From the NCBI RefSeq assembly GCF_022846615.1, contig NZ_AP025637.1:1358501-1422500 (forward strand): DNA of 64,000 nucleotides, read 5' to 3'. The position numbers and the translations under genes are program-made. Shown here piece after piece: positions 35,586 through 44,791 of the stretch. The DNA is from Roseomonas fluvialis (GTDB taxonomy: Bacteria; Pseudomonadota; Alphaproteobacteria; Acetobacterales; Acetobacteraceae). How positions within the stretch are numbered: position 1 is the first letter of the stretch; each line of letters opens with the position of its first letter. The notes beneath the pieces were generated by a model. The model was not told the DNA's origin and did not search any database. It saw nothing but the letters and a program-made list of their open reading frames with translations.

Positions 35586-36182
35586 TCAGAACTGCGGCCA
35601 GACCGGCACGCGGATGTCGAGCTCGTAGATGAACACGGCCCAGCACAGCACGCACAGGAACACGACCAGGCCCACGACGCCGAGCGGCTTGTGCGTCTCG
35701 TCGGCGAACGCGGCGAGCACGACGCACAGCGTGATGGCGAGCATCAGCCCGAGCGGTTCGAGCACCAGCCCGAACAGTGCGAAGGCGGCACTGACCAGGA
35801 ACAGCGGTCGCCACGATTTGATGACCGCCGGTACCAGGCAACCGACGAACATCCCGATGCCGAGCGCATTCCACCCGGCCGAGGGCCAGCCGCCCACGCG
35901 CATCGCGATCAGCCCCGCCGCGGTGCCGACCACGGCGCCGCCGATCAGGAACACGACCTCCTGCGACGTCCACTTCGCGAGCGGGTCGGGGCCGTTGAAC
36001 AGGCCGAGCAGCAGCACGATGACGCCCAGCCCGAGCAGGATCACGAAGCCGAGGAAGGGCATGTAGCCCGGCCCCATGCGTCGCGCTGTGCCCATGTTGT
36101 GGTCCATGTTGAGCCACAACCCGACCAGCGCGAAGCCGATCAGCAGCGCAGCCGAAATCAGGTCCTTGGTGTTGAGCTTCAT
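35586..36182 (-). CDS. tctB: Tripartite tricarboxylate transporter small permease TctB
   Basis: A 198-residue protein with four to five hydrophobic helices and the TctB pattern: LISAALLIGFALVGLWLN near the start, GTARRMGPGYMPFLGFVILLGLG, and a C-terminal aromatic-rich helix pair. TctB is the small membrane partner of TctA; its exact role is unclear. It starts 45 bp after the tctC stop and 18 bp before tctA. Confidence 0.93.
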   Translation of the reverse strand: MKLNTKDLISAALLIGFALVGLWLNMDHNMGTARRMGPGYMPFLGFVILLGLGVIVLLLGLFNGPDPLAKWTSQEVVFLIGGAVVGTAAGLIAMRVGGWPSAGWNALGIGMFVGCLVPAVIKSWRPLFLVSAAFALFGLVLEPLGLMLAITLCVVLAAFADETHKPLGVVGLVVFLCVLCWAVFIYELDIRVPVWPQF

Positions 36183-36227
36183 GCTTGTTCGTCCACCCCA
36201 GTCAAAATCCTGCCCCCGAACGCACGT

Positions 36228-37211
36228 TCAGTCCGGCGTCGCGCCGGAAGCCTGCACGAGTGGCGCCCAAAGCGCCACCTCCCGCCTTACGAATTCGCCG
36301 TAACCTTGCGCCGTGAGGTCCCCGGGCGTCCCGCCGAGCTCGGCCAGGCGGGCCACGATCTCGGGCGTCGAGAGGAAGGCACGGCTCTCGAGGTTCAGCC
36401 GCTCGACGATCGGCGCCGGCGTGCCGGCGGGGGCGGAGATCCCGAACCAGGAATCGCTGGCCAGGTCGAAACCCTGCTCGCGGAAGGTGGGCACGTCCGG
36501 GAAGGACGGGTGCCGCGACGCCGAGGCCATCGCCACCGCGATCACCGACCCCTGCCGGATGTGGTTCGCCGCCGAGGGCAGGCTGTCGGACATCATCGGC
36601 ACCTGCCCCGCGATCACCGCCTGCATGGCCGGGCCCGCGCCGCGGAAGGGAATGTGGTTCAGCTCGGTGCCGATCAGCTGGCCCATGCGCACCACCATCA
36701 GGTGGTTCGAGGATCCGGCGCCCGATGTCGCGACATCGAGCCCGCCCGTCCCGCGCGCTTTCGCCGCCGCATCCGCCAGCGTGCGGATGCCGGCGCGCGG
36801 ATTGGCCACCCACACGGTCGGGTTCGACACCACCAGAGCGATATGCGCGAAGTCGGCGACCGCATCGTAGCGGATGCGCCCGCGATAGACCGAGGGCGAG
36901 ATGCCATGGCTCGCGATGTTGGACATCACCAGCGTGTAGCCATCGGGTGCGGCGCGCGCGACCATCTCGCTGCCCACCGTGGCGCCCGCGCCGGCGCGGT
37001 TCTCGACCACCACCGACACGCCCAGGCGTTCCTGCAGCCCGGCCGCCAGCAACCGTGCGACCAGGTCGGTCGTGCCGCCGGGCGCGAAGGGAACGACCAG
37101 GCGGATCGGCTGCGAAGGCCATGCGGCAGCCTGCGCCAGGGCATGGCGCGACGTGGTCACGGCCAATAGGGAACCTGCCAGCAGAATGCGCCGGCGGAGC
37201 GTCCAGGACAT
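36228..37211 (-). CDS. tctC: Tripartite tricarboxylate transporter receptor TctC/Bug (4), with its TctAB
   Basis: A 327-residue periplasmic receptor. I start at MSWTLRRRILLAGS because GGGAGG lies 5 bases upstream; a TTG 12 bases earlier would place the ribosome site inside the gene. It has the family blocks PSQPIRLVVPFAPGGTTDLVARLL, VENRAGAGATVGSE and HIPFRGAGPAM. It is the only one of the four Bug proteins here that heads a full tctCBA operon, so it is the natural partner of this TctAB pair. The divergent amidohydrolase gene hints that the imported solute may be an amide or acyl-amino acid, which is inference. Confidence 0.94.
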   Translation of the reverse strand: MSWTLRRRILLAGSLLAVTTSRHALAQAAAWPSQPIRLVVPFAPGGTTDLVARLLAAGLQERLGVSVVVENRAGAGATVGSEMVARAAPDGYTLVMSNIASHGISPSVYRGRIRYDAVADFAHIALVVSNPTVWVANPRAGIRTLADAAAKARGTGGLDVATSGAGSSNHLMVVRMGQLIGTELNHIPFRGAGPAMQAVIAGQVPMMSDSLPSAANHIRQGSVIAVAMASASRHPSFPDVPTFREQGFDLASDSWFGISAPAGTPAPIVERLNLESRAFLSTPEIVARLAELGGTPGDLTAQGYGEFVRREVALWAPLVQASGATPD

Positions 37212-37379
37212 CTTGCCTCCCAAGTGTCGCTTCGCCCTATCGCATGGGGCATGGCACGTCGCAAGCGCGCAGCGGGCTTGCCGGTGCGCCGTACCGTCCT
37301 ATGCTTTCTCAACCATCGCGCGCGCCAGCCGCGACGGCGCGTACGCACGCCGACCATCGACGCCGGAGCCATCGCCGCC

Positions 37380-38555
37380 ATGATCCCGAACGACCCGCAG
37401 CGCGCCATCCGCGACGCCGCCGCTGCCATCGCGCCGCACCTGGTGGAACTGCGCCGCGACATCCACCGCGTGCCTGAACTGGCGTTCCAGGAAATCCGCA
37501 CCGCCGGCATCGTCGCCGCCGAACTCACGCGCCTGGGCATCGCGCATCGCACCGGCGTGGGCGTCACCGGCGTGGTGGGCGAGATCACCGGCGGTCGCCC
37601 CGGCCCCACGCTGCTGATCCGCGCCGACATGGACGCGCTGCCGATCCACGAGGAAACCGGCCTGCCCTTCGCCAGCGGCGTCGATGGCCAGATGCACGCC
37701 TGCGGCCACGACATCCACACCGCCACGCTGCTCGGCGTCGCGGCGGTGCTGAAGGACCTCGCGCCGCAGATCGCCGGCACCGTCCGGCTGGTGTTCCAGC
37801 CTGCCGAGGAAGTGCTGGAAGGGGCCGCCGCCATGATCGCCGACGGTGCCGCCGATGGCGCCGATCTCGCGATCGGGTTCCACAACCACCCCGACATGCC
37901 CGTGGGCACCTTCGGCTACGTGCGCGGCGCCTGCCTCGCGGCCTCGGACCGCTTCGACCTGGTGGTGCAGGGCAAATCCGGCCATGCCGCGCACCCCTAC
38001 GCCGCGGTCGACCCCATCGTCGCCGCCGCGCAGTTCATCGGCCAGGCGCAGACCGTCGTCAGCCGCGAGATCAAGCCGCTGCACCCGGCCGTGGTCACGG
38101 TCGGCATGGTGCAGGGCGGGACCACCTACAACATCATCCCCGAGCGTGTGCACCTGAAGGGCACCGTGCGCACCCTGCACGCCGATGCGCGCGACACGGC
38201 CGAGGCCGCGTTGAAGCGGCTCGCGCAGGGCATCGCGACCGGCCTGCGCGTGGGCTGCACCATGACCTATGCGCGCAAGGTGCCGCCGCTGGTCAATGAT
38301 GCACGCGTGCTGGAACCCGTCATCGCCGCCGTGGCGCGCCAGATGGGCGTGGCCCCGGTCGAAGGCGAACCGTCGATGGGGGCGGAGGACTTCGCCGAAT
38401 TCGCCGCCCGCGCGCCCGCCTTCCAGCTGCGCATCGGATCAGGCGCGGCGGGGCGCGACGACCGCCTGCACAACGCCTTCTACCAGCCCGACGAGCGCTG
38501 CATAGAACAGGGTGTGCAGGCGCTCAGCCGCGCCGCCCTGGACCTGCTGGCGTAG
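37380..38555 (+). CDS. M20 family amidohydrolase (hippurate/IAA-amino-acid hydrolase type)
   Basis: A 391-residue M20D metallopeptidase. The metal-site motifs are present: the HACGHDIHTA motif with the metal Cys and His, PAEEVLEGAAAMIADG with the catalytic Glu pair, and HNHPDMPVGTFG. The dimerisation domain (about 180-300) has KGTVRTLHADARDTAE, and GAEDFAEFA precedes the last metal ligand region. The family cleaves N-acyl or aromatic amides such as hippurate or indoleacetyl-amino acids. The start at MIPNDPQRAIRDA is chosen over long upstream frames with no similarity. It is divergent from the tctCBA operon. Confidence 0.92.
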   Translation: MIPNDPQRAIRDAAAAIAPHLVELRRDIHRVPELAFQEIRTAGIVAAELTRLGIAHRTGVGVTGVVGEITGGRPGPTLLIRADMDALPIHEETGLPFASGVDGQMHACGHDIHTATLLGVAAVLKDLAPQIAGTVRLVFQPAEEVLEGAAAMIADGAADGADLAIGFHNHPDMPVGTFGYVRGACLAASDRFDLVVQGKSGHAAHPYAAVDPIVAAAQFIGQAQTVVSREIKPLHPAVVTVGMVQGGTTYNIIPERVHLKGTVRTLHADARDTAEAALKRLAQGIATGLRVGCTMTYARKVPPLVNDARVLEPVIAAVARQMGVAPVEGEPSMGAEDFAEFAARAPAFQLRIGSGAAGRDDRLHNAFYQPDERCIEQGVQALSRAALDLLA

Positions 38556-38631
38556 GTCGCGCGGCGCTGGCGGTTCGCGCCATCCGCTGGCACAAAGGTC
38601 GGGTCGAGCCCCAGGGGAAGGAGCCCGCGCC

Positions 38632-39009
38632 ATGCTCGTGATGGAACTGCTGCGCGACCGCGGCGTCGTCGTGCTGGAACCGGACGGCCCACTTGCGGCG
38701 GAGGATTTCGATCGCCTCGCCGCCCTGGTCGACCCGTACATCGAGGAGGCCGGCAGCCTGCGCGGACTGCTCATCGACACGCGTAGCTTCCCCGGCTGGG
38801 ACGGGCTCGACGGTCTGTTCGCGCATGGCCGCTTCGTGCGCGGCCACGCCGCACGCGTGAGGCGGGTCGCTATCGTCACCGACAGCGACCTGGCCGGCAT
38901 GCTCGCGCGCGTCGCCGGCGCGGTCCTGCCGCCCGAGATCCGGCGCTTTGCTTCCGGCGAGCTCGAACAGGCCTTCGCCTGGATCCTTGCCGCCGAGACG
39001 CCGGCCTGA
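38632..39009 (+). CDS. STAS/SpoIIAA-like protein
   Basis: A 125-residue cytosolic protein with GGGGAAGGAG just upstream of the ATG. The pattern GVVVLEPDGPLAAEDFDRLAALVDPYIEEAGSLRGLLIDTRSFPGWDGLDGLFAHGRFVRGHAARVRRVAIVTD matches the SpoIIAA-like/SEC14-type family, a Rossmann-like fold thought to bind lipids or act in stress-linked regulation. There is no kinase or sigma factor nearby, so no anti-sigma role is claimed. Confidence 0.8.
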   Translation: MLVMELLRDRGVVVLEPDGPLAAEDFDRLAALVDPYIEEAGSLRGLLIDTRSFPGWDGLDGLFAHGRFVRGHAARVRRVAIVTDSDLAGMLARVAGAVLPPEIRRFASGELEQAFAWILAAETPA

Positions 39010-39034
39010 CGCCCCTTCACCGCAAGGCCTTCGC

Positions 39035-39823
39035 ATGACCCATCGCATCGCCGAGATCACGTCACCCGAGGTGGCCTCGCGCCTCGCCGCCGGCGCGGTC
39101 GCCATCCTGCCCATGGGCAGCCTCGAGACCCATGGCCCCGCCCTGCCCATGGGCGACTACCTGGTGGCGGAGGAGATCGCCGCGCGCATCGCCGCCAGCG
39201 CGCTGGCGCTGGGCGCCGACGCCCTGGTCGCCCCCGCCATCCCGTTCGGCGGGGAGGATTTCTTCGCCGGCGTGGCCGGCGGCATCACGCTGTCCATCCC
39301 GACGCTGACCGCCGTCATCGAGGAAACAGCCGAGGCCTTCATCCGCACCGGCACGCGCTCGATCCTCATCGTCAACGGCCATGCCGGCACGATCGGTCCC
39401 GCGGAAGCGGCCGCACGCGCCGCCCGCCACCGCCACGGCGTCATCATCCCCGCCCTGCATCTGTGGCGCGAAGCCGGCAAGCTGCACGCCGAACTCGGCG
39501 GGCCCGCCGCATCCTTCGGCCATGGCGGCGACCCTGTGGCCTCGGTCACCCTGCACCTGCGCCCCGATCTGTGCCGTCCGGACCGCACGCGCGAACGGGC
39601 CCCCACCGGCCCCTACCTGGGCGTGCCGCCGACCGGCTTCGGCGCCATCCGCAGCCATGGCGTCGACTTCGCCGTGCCGATGTGGGTCGAGGAAGTCGCC
39701 CCCGGCGGCGTGGCTGCGCCGGACCCGCGCAGCGCCAATGCCGCGCATGGCCAAACCATCACGGACCGCCTGGTCGCCGCGGGCGCCGCGATGTGCGTGC
39801 AACTGCGCGACCACGCGGCGTGA
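39035..39823 (+). CDS. Creatininase family amidohydrolase
   Basis: A 262-residue creatininase-fold metalloenzyme. It keeps AILPMGSLETHGPALPMGDYLVAEEIA (metal Glu, His and Asp), SILIVNGHAGT and SFGHGGD-P where the family usually has HAGExET. Relatives open creatinine or a cyclic amide, or act in cofactor synthesis (MftE). The change of the last motif to HGGD makes plain creatininase activity uncertain. It starts 25 bp after the previous gene in a plus-strand run of catabolic-looking enzymes. Confidence 0.88.
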   Translation: MTHRIAEITSPEVASRLAAGAVAILPMGSLETHGPALPMGDYLVAEEIAARIAASALALGADALVAPAIPFGGEDFFAGVAGGITLSIPTLTAVIEETAEAFIRTGTRSILIVNGHAGTIGPAEAAARAARHRHGVIIPALHLWREAGKLHAELGGPAASFGHGGDPVASVTLHLRPDLCRPDRTRERAPTGPYLGVPPTGFGAIRSHGVDFAVPMWVEEVAPGGVAAPDPRSANAAHGQTITDRLVAAGAAMCVQLRDHAA

Positions 39824-39917
39824 TGCGTTCCGCACGCGGCGCCCATTCCGGCGCAGCGATTGCATGGCTGCGCGGTACCAGGTTGCCCGTGGCGTCTCTC
39901 CGGCCAAGGATCCATCC

Positions 39918-40907
39918 ATGACCCGCATCTGCGTCTTCGGTGCCGGCGCCATCGGCAGCCACCTCGCGACCCGCGCGGCGCTGGGCGGTGCGGATGTCGC
40001 CGTCGTGGCGCGCGGCCCGCACCTGGAGGCGATGCGCGCGCGCGGCATCACCCTGCACGCGCATGACGGCGTGCGCACCGTCCGGGTGCAGGCCTTCGCC
40101 ACCGCGGAGGAGGTCGGCCCGGTCGATGCCGTGCTGGTCACCACCAAGGTCCCCGCACTGCCTGCGGCCGCGCGCGCCATCGCCCCGCTGCTCGGCCCCG
40201 ACACGCCGGTCGCCTTCGTCACCAACGGCATTCCCTGGTGGTACTTCCTGCGCCATGGCGGCCCGCGCGAGGGCGAACGCATCCCGCTGCTCGACCCCGG
40301 CGCGGAGATCGAACGCAGCATCGGCATGCATCGCACCCTCGGCGGCGTGGTCTATTCGGCCAGCGCCGTCATCGAACCCGGCGTCGTGAAGTCCGAACAC
40401 GCGGATATCCGCCTGTTCCTCGGCGAACCCGACGGCAGCGTCACCCCGCGCGCGCAGGCCATCGCATCGGCCATCGAGGCCGGCGGCATGCCCTGCCCGG
40501 TGGTCACCGATATTCGTCACCGCGTCTGGGGCAAGCTGATGGGCAACCTGACCAGCGGGCCGCTGTGCATCCTCTCGCGCGCCGACATGATGACCACGCT
40601 GTCGGACCCGGCCATCTACGCGGCCGCCATCGCCATCGCCGAGGAAGGGGCGGCCCTCGCGCTCGCCCATGGCCACGACCTCGCGACCTCGGCGGAGGCG
40701 CGCATGAAGCGGTCCGCCATGATCGCGCACAAGCCCTCGATCCTGCAGGACCTCGAACTCGGCCGCGCGATGGAGATCGACGCGCTGTTCACCGTGCCGC
40801 TCGACCTCGCGAAGCAGGCCGGCGTGCCGATGCCGGTCTTCGAGCTGACCGCGCGGCTCGCGACGCAGGCCGCGCGCGCAGCGGGGCTCTACGCGCCCGC
40901 GCCATGA
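39918..40907 (+). CDS. 2-dehydropantoate 2-reductase family protein
   Basis: A 329-residue ApbA/PanE-type NADP-binding reductase. The Rossmann GxGxxG motif is VFGAGAIGSHLATRAALGG; the catalytic Lys is in HRVWGKLMGNLTSGPL and the substrate-binding ELGRAMEID segment is near residue 280. PanE makes pantoate for CoA synthesis, but the family also contains many other hydroxy-acid reductases, and clustering with amidohydrolases suggests a catabolic paralogue. Its stop overlaps the next start by ATGA. Confidence 0.88.
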   Translation: MTRICVFGAGAIGSHLATRAALGGADVAVVARGPHLEAMRARGITLHAHDGVRTVRVQAFATAEEVGPVDAVLVTTKVPALPAAARAIAPLLGPDTPVAFVTNGIPWWYFLRHGGPREGERIPLLDPGAEIERSIGMHRTLGGVVYSASAVIEPGVVKSEHADIRLFLGEPDGSVTPRAQAIASAIEAGGMPCPVVTDIRHRVWGKLMGNLTSGPLCILSRADMMTTLSDPAIYAAAIAIAEEGAALALAHGHDLATSAEARMKRSAMIAHKPSILQDLELGRAMEIDALFTVPLDLAKQAGVPMPVFELTARLATQAARAAGLYAPAP

Positions 40908-41587
40908 AGGTCGGCATCCTCGAATGCGGCGTCCCGCCTGAGTCCGTCGGCGCACGGCACGGGAGTTATGCCGCGATGGTGCGCCGCATGCTGGGCCCCG
41001 GGCACGACGCGCAGGTCTTCGCGACCCTGCAGGGCGTACTGCCCGCAGCGGCCGAGGCCTGCGACGCCTATGTGGTGACGGGTTCGCCGGCCGGGGTGAT
41101 GGACGACCTTCCCTGGATCCCGCCGCTGCTCGACTTCCTGCGTGACGCGCGCGGGCGGGCGCGCCTGGTGGGGCTGTGCTTTGGCCACCAGGCCATGGCG
41201 GCGGCCTTCGGCGGGCGGGTACAAAAATCCCCTCGCGGCTGGGGGCTCGGCCTGCACGGCTACGACGTGGTCGCGCGCGCTGCCTGGATGGACGACGCCA
41301 CGACCATCCGCGCGCCCGCCTTCCACCAGGACCAGGTGGTGGCCGCCCCGCCCGGCGCGCGCCTGCTGCTCGCGAGCGCGTTCACGCCCCTGGCCGCGCT
41401 CGACTACGGCGATGCCGTGTCCTTCCAGTTCCATCCGGAATTCACCGTGCCCTACGCGGTCGCGCTGACCGAGGCGCTGCAGGATCGCTTCGGCGCGCAC
41501 GCCGCGCCGGCGCTGGCGAGCTACGCGGGGCCCGACGATGTCGCGCGCGTGCAGGGCTGGATCGGGCGGTTCCTGGACGGCGGGTAA
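40904..41587 (+). CDS. Class I glutamine amidotransferase-like protein
   Basis: A 227-residue GATase1 domain protein. The nucleophile elbow is GLCFGHQAMAAAFGG with the catalytic Cys, and the His-Glu pair is in SFQFHPEF. YVVTGSPAGVMDDLPWIPPL near residue 60 is typical of the GMP-synthase-like/YfeJ branch, which is often linked to gamma-glutamyl or amide hydrolysis. It overlaps the preceding reductase gene by 4 bases and closes the plus-strand run. Confidence 0.9.
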   Translation: MKVGILECGVPPESVGARHGSYAAMVRRMLGPGHDAQVFATLQGVLPAAAEACDAYVVTGSPAGVMDDLPWIPPLLDFLRDARGRARLVGLCFGHQAMAAAFGGRVQKSPRGWGLGLHGYDVVARAAWMDDATTIRAPAFHQDQVVAAPPGARLLLASAFTPLAALDYGDAVSFQFHPEFTVPYAVALTEALQDRFGAHAAPALASYAGPDDVARVQGWIGRFLDGG

Positions 41588-41603
41588 GGCACCGCGCGGC
41601 AGT

Positions 41604-42047
41604 TCAGCAATCGTTGGCCGACAGCACGATGCGAATCTCGCCGCCGACGATATCCGCATAGCTGTAGACGAAGCGGTAGCCGGCACGCAGCGCAAGGCCC
41701 TGGCGCGGGCATACCTCCCGGTAGTGACGCTCGCGCAGCCGGGCGGCGAGCTCGGCCCGTTCGCCCGGCGCCACGAAGCGGTTCATCATGAAGCGGGTCA
41801 ATACGGTGCGACCGGACAGGCTTGCGCCGAGCGCCTCCGTCTGCGGCGTGCTGAAGACCCTCAGGTTGGCGTTGTAGGCCGCGATCTCGCGCTGCAGCCG
41901 CTCATCGAAGGCCGACAGGTCGCCCGCCAGCTCGCGCGACGCGCCTCCCCAATCCGGGACAAAGTACGTCCGCCAGACATACGCCGCCCCGAGGTTCGCG
42001 GCGAGCATGGCGACACCCCAGGCCAGCACACGGATCAGTATGTCCAC
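41604..42047 (-). CDS. Hypothetical membrane-anchored protein
   Basis: A 147-residue protein from a GTG preceded by GGGAGG. One hydrophobic helix (LIRVLAWGVAMLAANLGAAYVW) leads to a periplasmic or extracytoplasmic region with many Arg, Glu and Tyr residues. The region ends RAGYRFVYSYADIVGGEIRIVLSANDC, with Cys at the terminus and one more Cys about 30 residues earlier. I know no family. The frame is open further upstream but low in sense. Confidence 0.55.
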   Translation of the reverse strand: MDILIRVLAWGVAMLAANLGAAYVWRTYFVPDWGGASRELAGDLSAFDERLQREIAAYNANLRVFSTPQTEALGASLSGRTVLTRFMMNRFVAPGERAELAARLRERHYREVCPRQGLALRAGYRFVYSYADIVGGEIRIVLSANDC

Positions 42048-42323
42048 CCGGCCTCCCGCGCCAACTCCACCCCAAGGTCCGCCATTCGCGTTTGCATCGG
42101 CAAGCCCGATGATGCGGCCGAGGGAGGTCGGACACGCCCCTGCTTCCCGGACCCCGTCAGTGCGGCCGACGGGCTCCGCATGCCGGTCAGGGGCGCAGCA
42201 CCCCCAGCCTGGCGCCGCCCGGATGCGACGCTGCCGACCTGCGCGCCACGGCAGGCGCTCGCGGCGCTTCCGCACGGGCACATGCCGCTCGGATGCCCGG
42301 CGCTCGGCCGCCGGGCCTTCGCC

Positions 42324-43079
42324 TCACGCGCTCTCCGGCAGCAGCCCCGTCCGGATCACATGCGGCCAGGCGGCGTTGAAGCCGACCTCCTCGGCGCGGC
42401 GCGCCGCCGCATCCCAGTCGTAGCGCACCGCCAGCGCTTCCACCCCGACCTCCGGTCCATCGAGGTGCAGCACGGCATAGCGCGCATGCGGCGTGCCGGC
42501 CTCCTGCCGGTGCACCGGCTCGCGCGAGATGCGGAAACCCGGCAACCCGCAACTGCCCGGATTCACCACCAGCGGCCCGCCCGGCACCTGCACCATCCCG
42601 GTGCGGTGCGAATGCCCGCAGACCACCACGCGCGCGGCCATGCCGGCCTCGCCCAGCCGGTCGCGCAGCACCGCCATCGGCGCCTCGCGCAGGCGGCCCT
42701 CGACCACTTCCTCGATCAGGTTCTGCACGTCCGATTGCGGCGTGCCGTGGCAGGCCAGCACGCCCGGTGCAGGTTCCAGCGTGGCCGGCAGGTCCATCAG
42801 CCAGGCGCGGTGGTCGGCGCCGAGCTCATCGAAGGCATGACGGTCCTGCTTGCCCATGGTCGCGTGGTCGTGCTCGCTGATCCAGCGGTCGTGATTGCCG
42901 CGGATGCACGGGATGGCGCGGTCCTGCAGCAACTCCACCGTCTCGCGCGGCCAGCCGGCGCCCGACGCGATGTCGCCCAGGCAGACCACGCGCCCGATCC
43001 CGCGCGCCGCGATATCCGCCAGCGCCGCCCGCAGCGCGGCGACATTGCCGTGGATGTCGGTGATGACGGCCAGTTTCAT
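42324..43079 (-). CDS. Metallophosphoesterase (YfcE/MJ0936-like)
   Basis: A 251-residue calcineurin-like phosphoesterase. All metal motifs are visible: D-x-H-G-N (VITDIHGNVAAL), GD (VCLGDI), GNHD (CIRGNHDRW), H in ACHGTP and GHSH (VVCGHSHRTGMV), followed by NPGSCGLPG. Close relatives hydrolyse phosphodiesters or act on small nucleotides. It lies alone on the minus strand; 276 bp upstream of the preceding gene hold nothing recognisable. Confidence 0.93.
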   Translation of the reverse strand: MKLAVITDIHGNVAALRAALADIAARGIGRVVCLGDIASGAGWPRETVELLQDRAIPCIRGNHDRWISEHDHATMGKQDRHAFDELGADHRAWLMDLPATLEPAPGVLACHGTPQSDVQNLIEEVVEGRLREAPMAVLRDRLGEAGMAARVVVCGHSHRTGMVQVPGGPLVVNPGSCGLPGFRISREPVHRQEAGTPHARYAVLHLDGPEVGVEALAVRYDWDAAARRAEEVGFNAAWPHVIRTGLLPESA

Positions 43080-43156
43080 GCGCGCTCCCGTGGTCGGCGG
43101 GCGGTGCGAAGATGCCCCCGCGCCTCGGCGTAGTCTTCACGCTTCGCGCGCCGGCG

Positions 43157-44413
43157 TCACCCCCGCGCGCGGTCCGCCAGGCCGCCGCGCGCCGCGTGGT
43201 CGCGCATCGCCACGAACACCGAGCGCTGCGCGTGGCTGCCGCCGAATTCCGGCAGGCGCGGCAGCACGGCATCGAGGCACCGGCACGCCTGCCGCGCATC
43301 GCCACCCACCGCATCCGCCACGGCGCGCGCCGCGGCGATGCCCAGCTCCGCATGCAGCCGCGCCTGATCGCCGTGGTGCGACCCCGCATGGCCGGCGATC
43401 GACCGGATCATGCGCCCCACCGCCGCGTGCCGTCCGGCCCCGGCCAGGGCGATCACGTCATGCAGGTCCGCGAACGCCCAGGCATGCTCGCCGATGCGCC
43501 GTTCCGCCACGTCGGCCAGCGCATCCCAGCGCGCCGCACCCACCGGCACGCCGCCGGCCTCCAGCCGCCACAGCAGGTGCGCGGCGTTCATCAGGTCCCG
43601 CACATCCTCGCTCGGTTCCGCCCAGACCTTCGCGTCGTGCAGCGCCAGCGCCGCATCGTGCTCGCCCAGCGCCAGGTGGAACAGCGCGCGGTGCCAATGC
43701 ACGTGCCGCACGAAGTTCGACCCGCCGGCCAGATGCGGCTCGAGCCAGCGCAGCCAGGCGAGTCCTTCGCGCAAGCGCCCCTGCGCGCCCAGCGCATGCG
43801 CGACGGCGTGCGCGCCCCACAAATCGCCGGGATCGAGCGCCACGGCCGCGCGCCCCACCCGTTCCGCGCGCGCGGCCTCGCCGGTCTCCTCCAGAGCGAA
43901 GGCGTGGCAGCCCAGCAGGTTCGCGTAGCCCGGCATCGACGCATCCCAGCGCGGCAGCGCGGCCTCGATTGCGTGGCGCATCTCGAAGGCCTCGCCCAGC
44001 ATGAAGCGGATGCCGTGCGCCAGGCGCAGCGCGAGGATGTCGTGCGGGTCCTCCTGCGCAATCGCCTCGAGCCCTGCGGCGGCGCGGGCCATGTCGCCGC
44101 CCTCGGCCCAGGCCGCCAGCGACTGCACCAGCGCGCGCTCGCGCGGCGTGCCGCCACGGTCCACCAGCGCGGCGCGCGCGCGCCCCAGGCTGCCCATCGC
44201 CTGAATCGCGAGCGGCCGCCGCGCCGCCAGCATCAGCGAAAAGCCGGCCAGCGCCTGCCCCGCCACCAGCAGCGGATCGGCCGCGAGGGCGGCGCCGAGC
44301 CGCGCGCCCGCCTCCTGCTGCTGGCCGAGCAGCGCCATCACCGCCGCGTCCAGTTCGCGTGCAGCCACGGCGCTGCCGGTCGTGATCGCCATGCCGCGGG
44401 GGTCGTAATGCAT
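43157..44413 (-). CDS. Tetratricopeptide-repeat protein, TTC38 family
   Basis: A 418-residue all-helical protein starting MHYDPRGMAITT, with AGGAG eight bases upstream. It has the TTC38 pattern: residues around FMLGEAFEMRHAIEAALPRW, PGYANLLGCHAFALEETG, HAVAHALGAQGRLREGLAWL and NFVRHVHWHRALFHLALGEHDAALALHD. The family is found in bacteria and vertebrates and has no established activity; the conserved His and Arg residues between helices suggest an enzymatic site. A frame extending upstream through the 24-bp repeat is not part of it. Confidence 0.88.
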   Translation of the reverse strand: MHYDPRGMAITTGSAVAARELDAAVMALLGQQQEAGARLGAALAADPLLVAGQALAGFSLMLAARRPLAIQAMGSLGRARAALVDRGGTPRERALVQSLAAWAEGGDMARAAAGLEAIAQEDPHDILALRLAHGIRFMLGEAFEMRHAIEAALPRWDASMPGYANLLGCHAFALEETGEAARAERVGRAAVALDPGDLWGAHAVAHALGAQGRLREGLAWLRWLEPHLAGGSNFVRHVHWHRALFHLALGEHDAALALHDAKVWAEPSEDVRDLMNAAHLLWRLEAGGVPVGAARWDALADVAERRIGEHAWAFADLHDVIALAGAGRHAAVGRMIRSIAGHAGSHHGDQARLHAELGIAAARAVADAVGGDARQACRCLDAVLPRLPEFGGSHAQRSVFVAMRDHAARGGLADRARG

Positions 44414-44596
44414 CGCCGCTCTCCTGCTGCGTCCGTGGATGGGTTCGTCCGCGGCAGGCGGGCGGTTACGCGGCGCGGAGGTCGCGTGCGGCGCCCGGTG
44501 CGCGACTGCGCTGCTTGAGATGTCGGTGGTGGCGTGCACGCATGCGTGGGCGGTGGGCGTGCGGTGATCGATGCGCCTGCAGCGCGTTGTCGCGTT

Positions 44597-44706
44597 GCGC
44601 GGCGGCGCGCGGTCCGAGTCGCGCGGCGGCGCGCGGTCCGAGTCGCGCGGCGGCGCGCGGTCCGAGTCGCGCGGCGGCGCGCGGTCCGAGTCGCGCGGCG
44701 GCGCAA
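44597..44706. repeat. 24-bp tandem repeat, about 4.5 copies
   Basis: Units start at 44597, 44621, 44645, 44669 and, partly, 44693, and are identical: GCGCGGCGGCGCGCGG joined to TCCGAGTC. Because 24 is a multiple of three the repeat keeps frames open on both strands and creates false long reading frames. It lies 85 bp downstream of the minus-strand gene ending at 44792 and upstream of the TTC38 gene. The rest of the 378-bp gap 44414-44791 holds no gene. Confidence 0.9.
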
Positions 44707-44791
44707 AGAGGCGTAGTTCGCGCGCACGCCGCGCAGTCCTCACGTGTTCGCCGTCCCGGTCGCCCCGGGGCGGCCTGGCAGCGCCCGCGCG

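Noticed and set aside
44597..44706. CRISPR array or coding repeat
   Set aside because: Units are contiguous with no spacers, and frames through it are shared by both strands only because 24 is a multiple of three.
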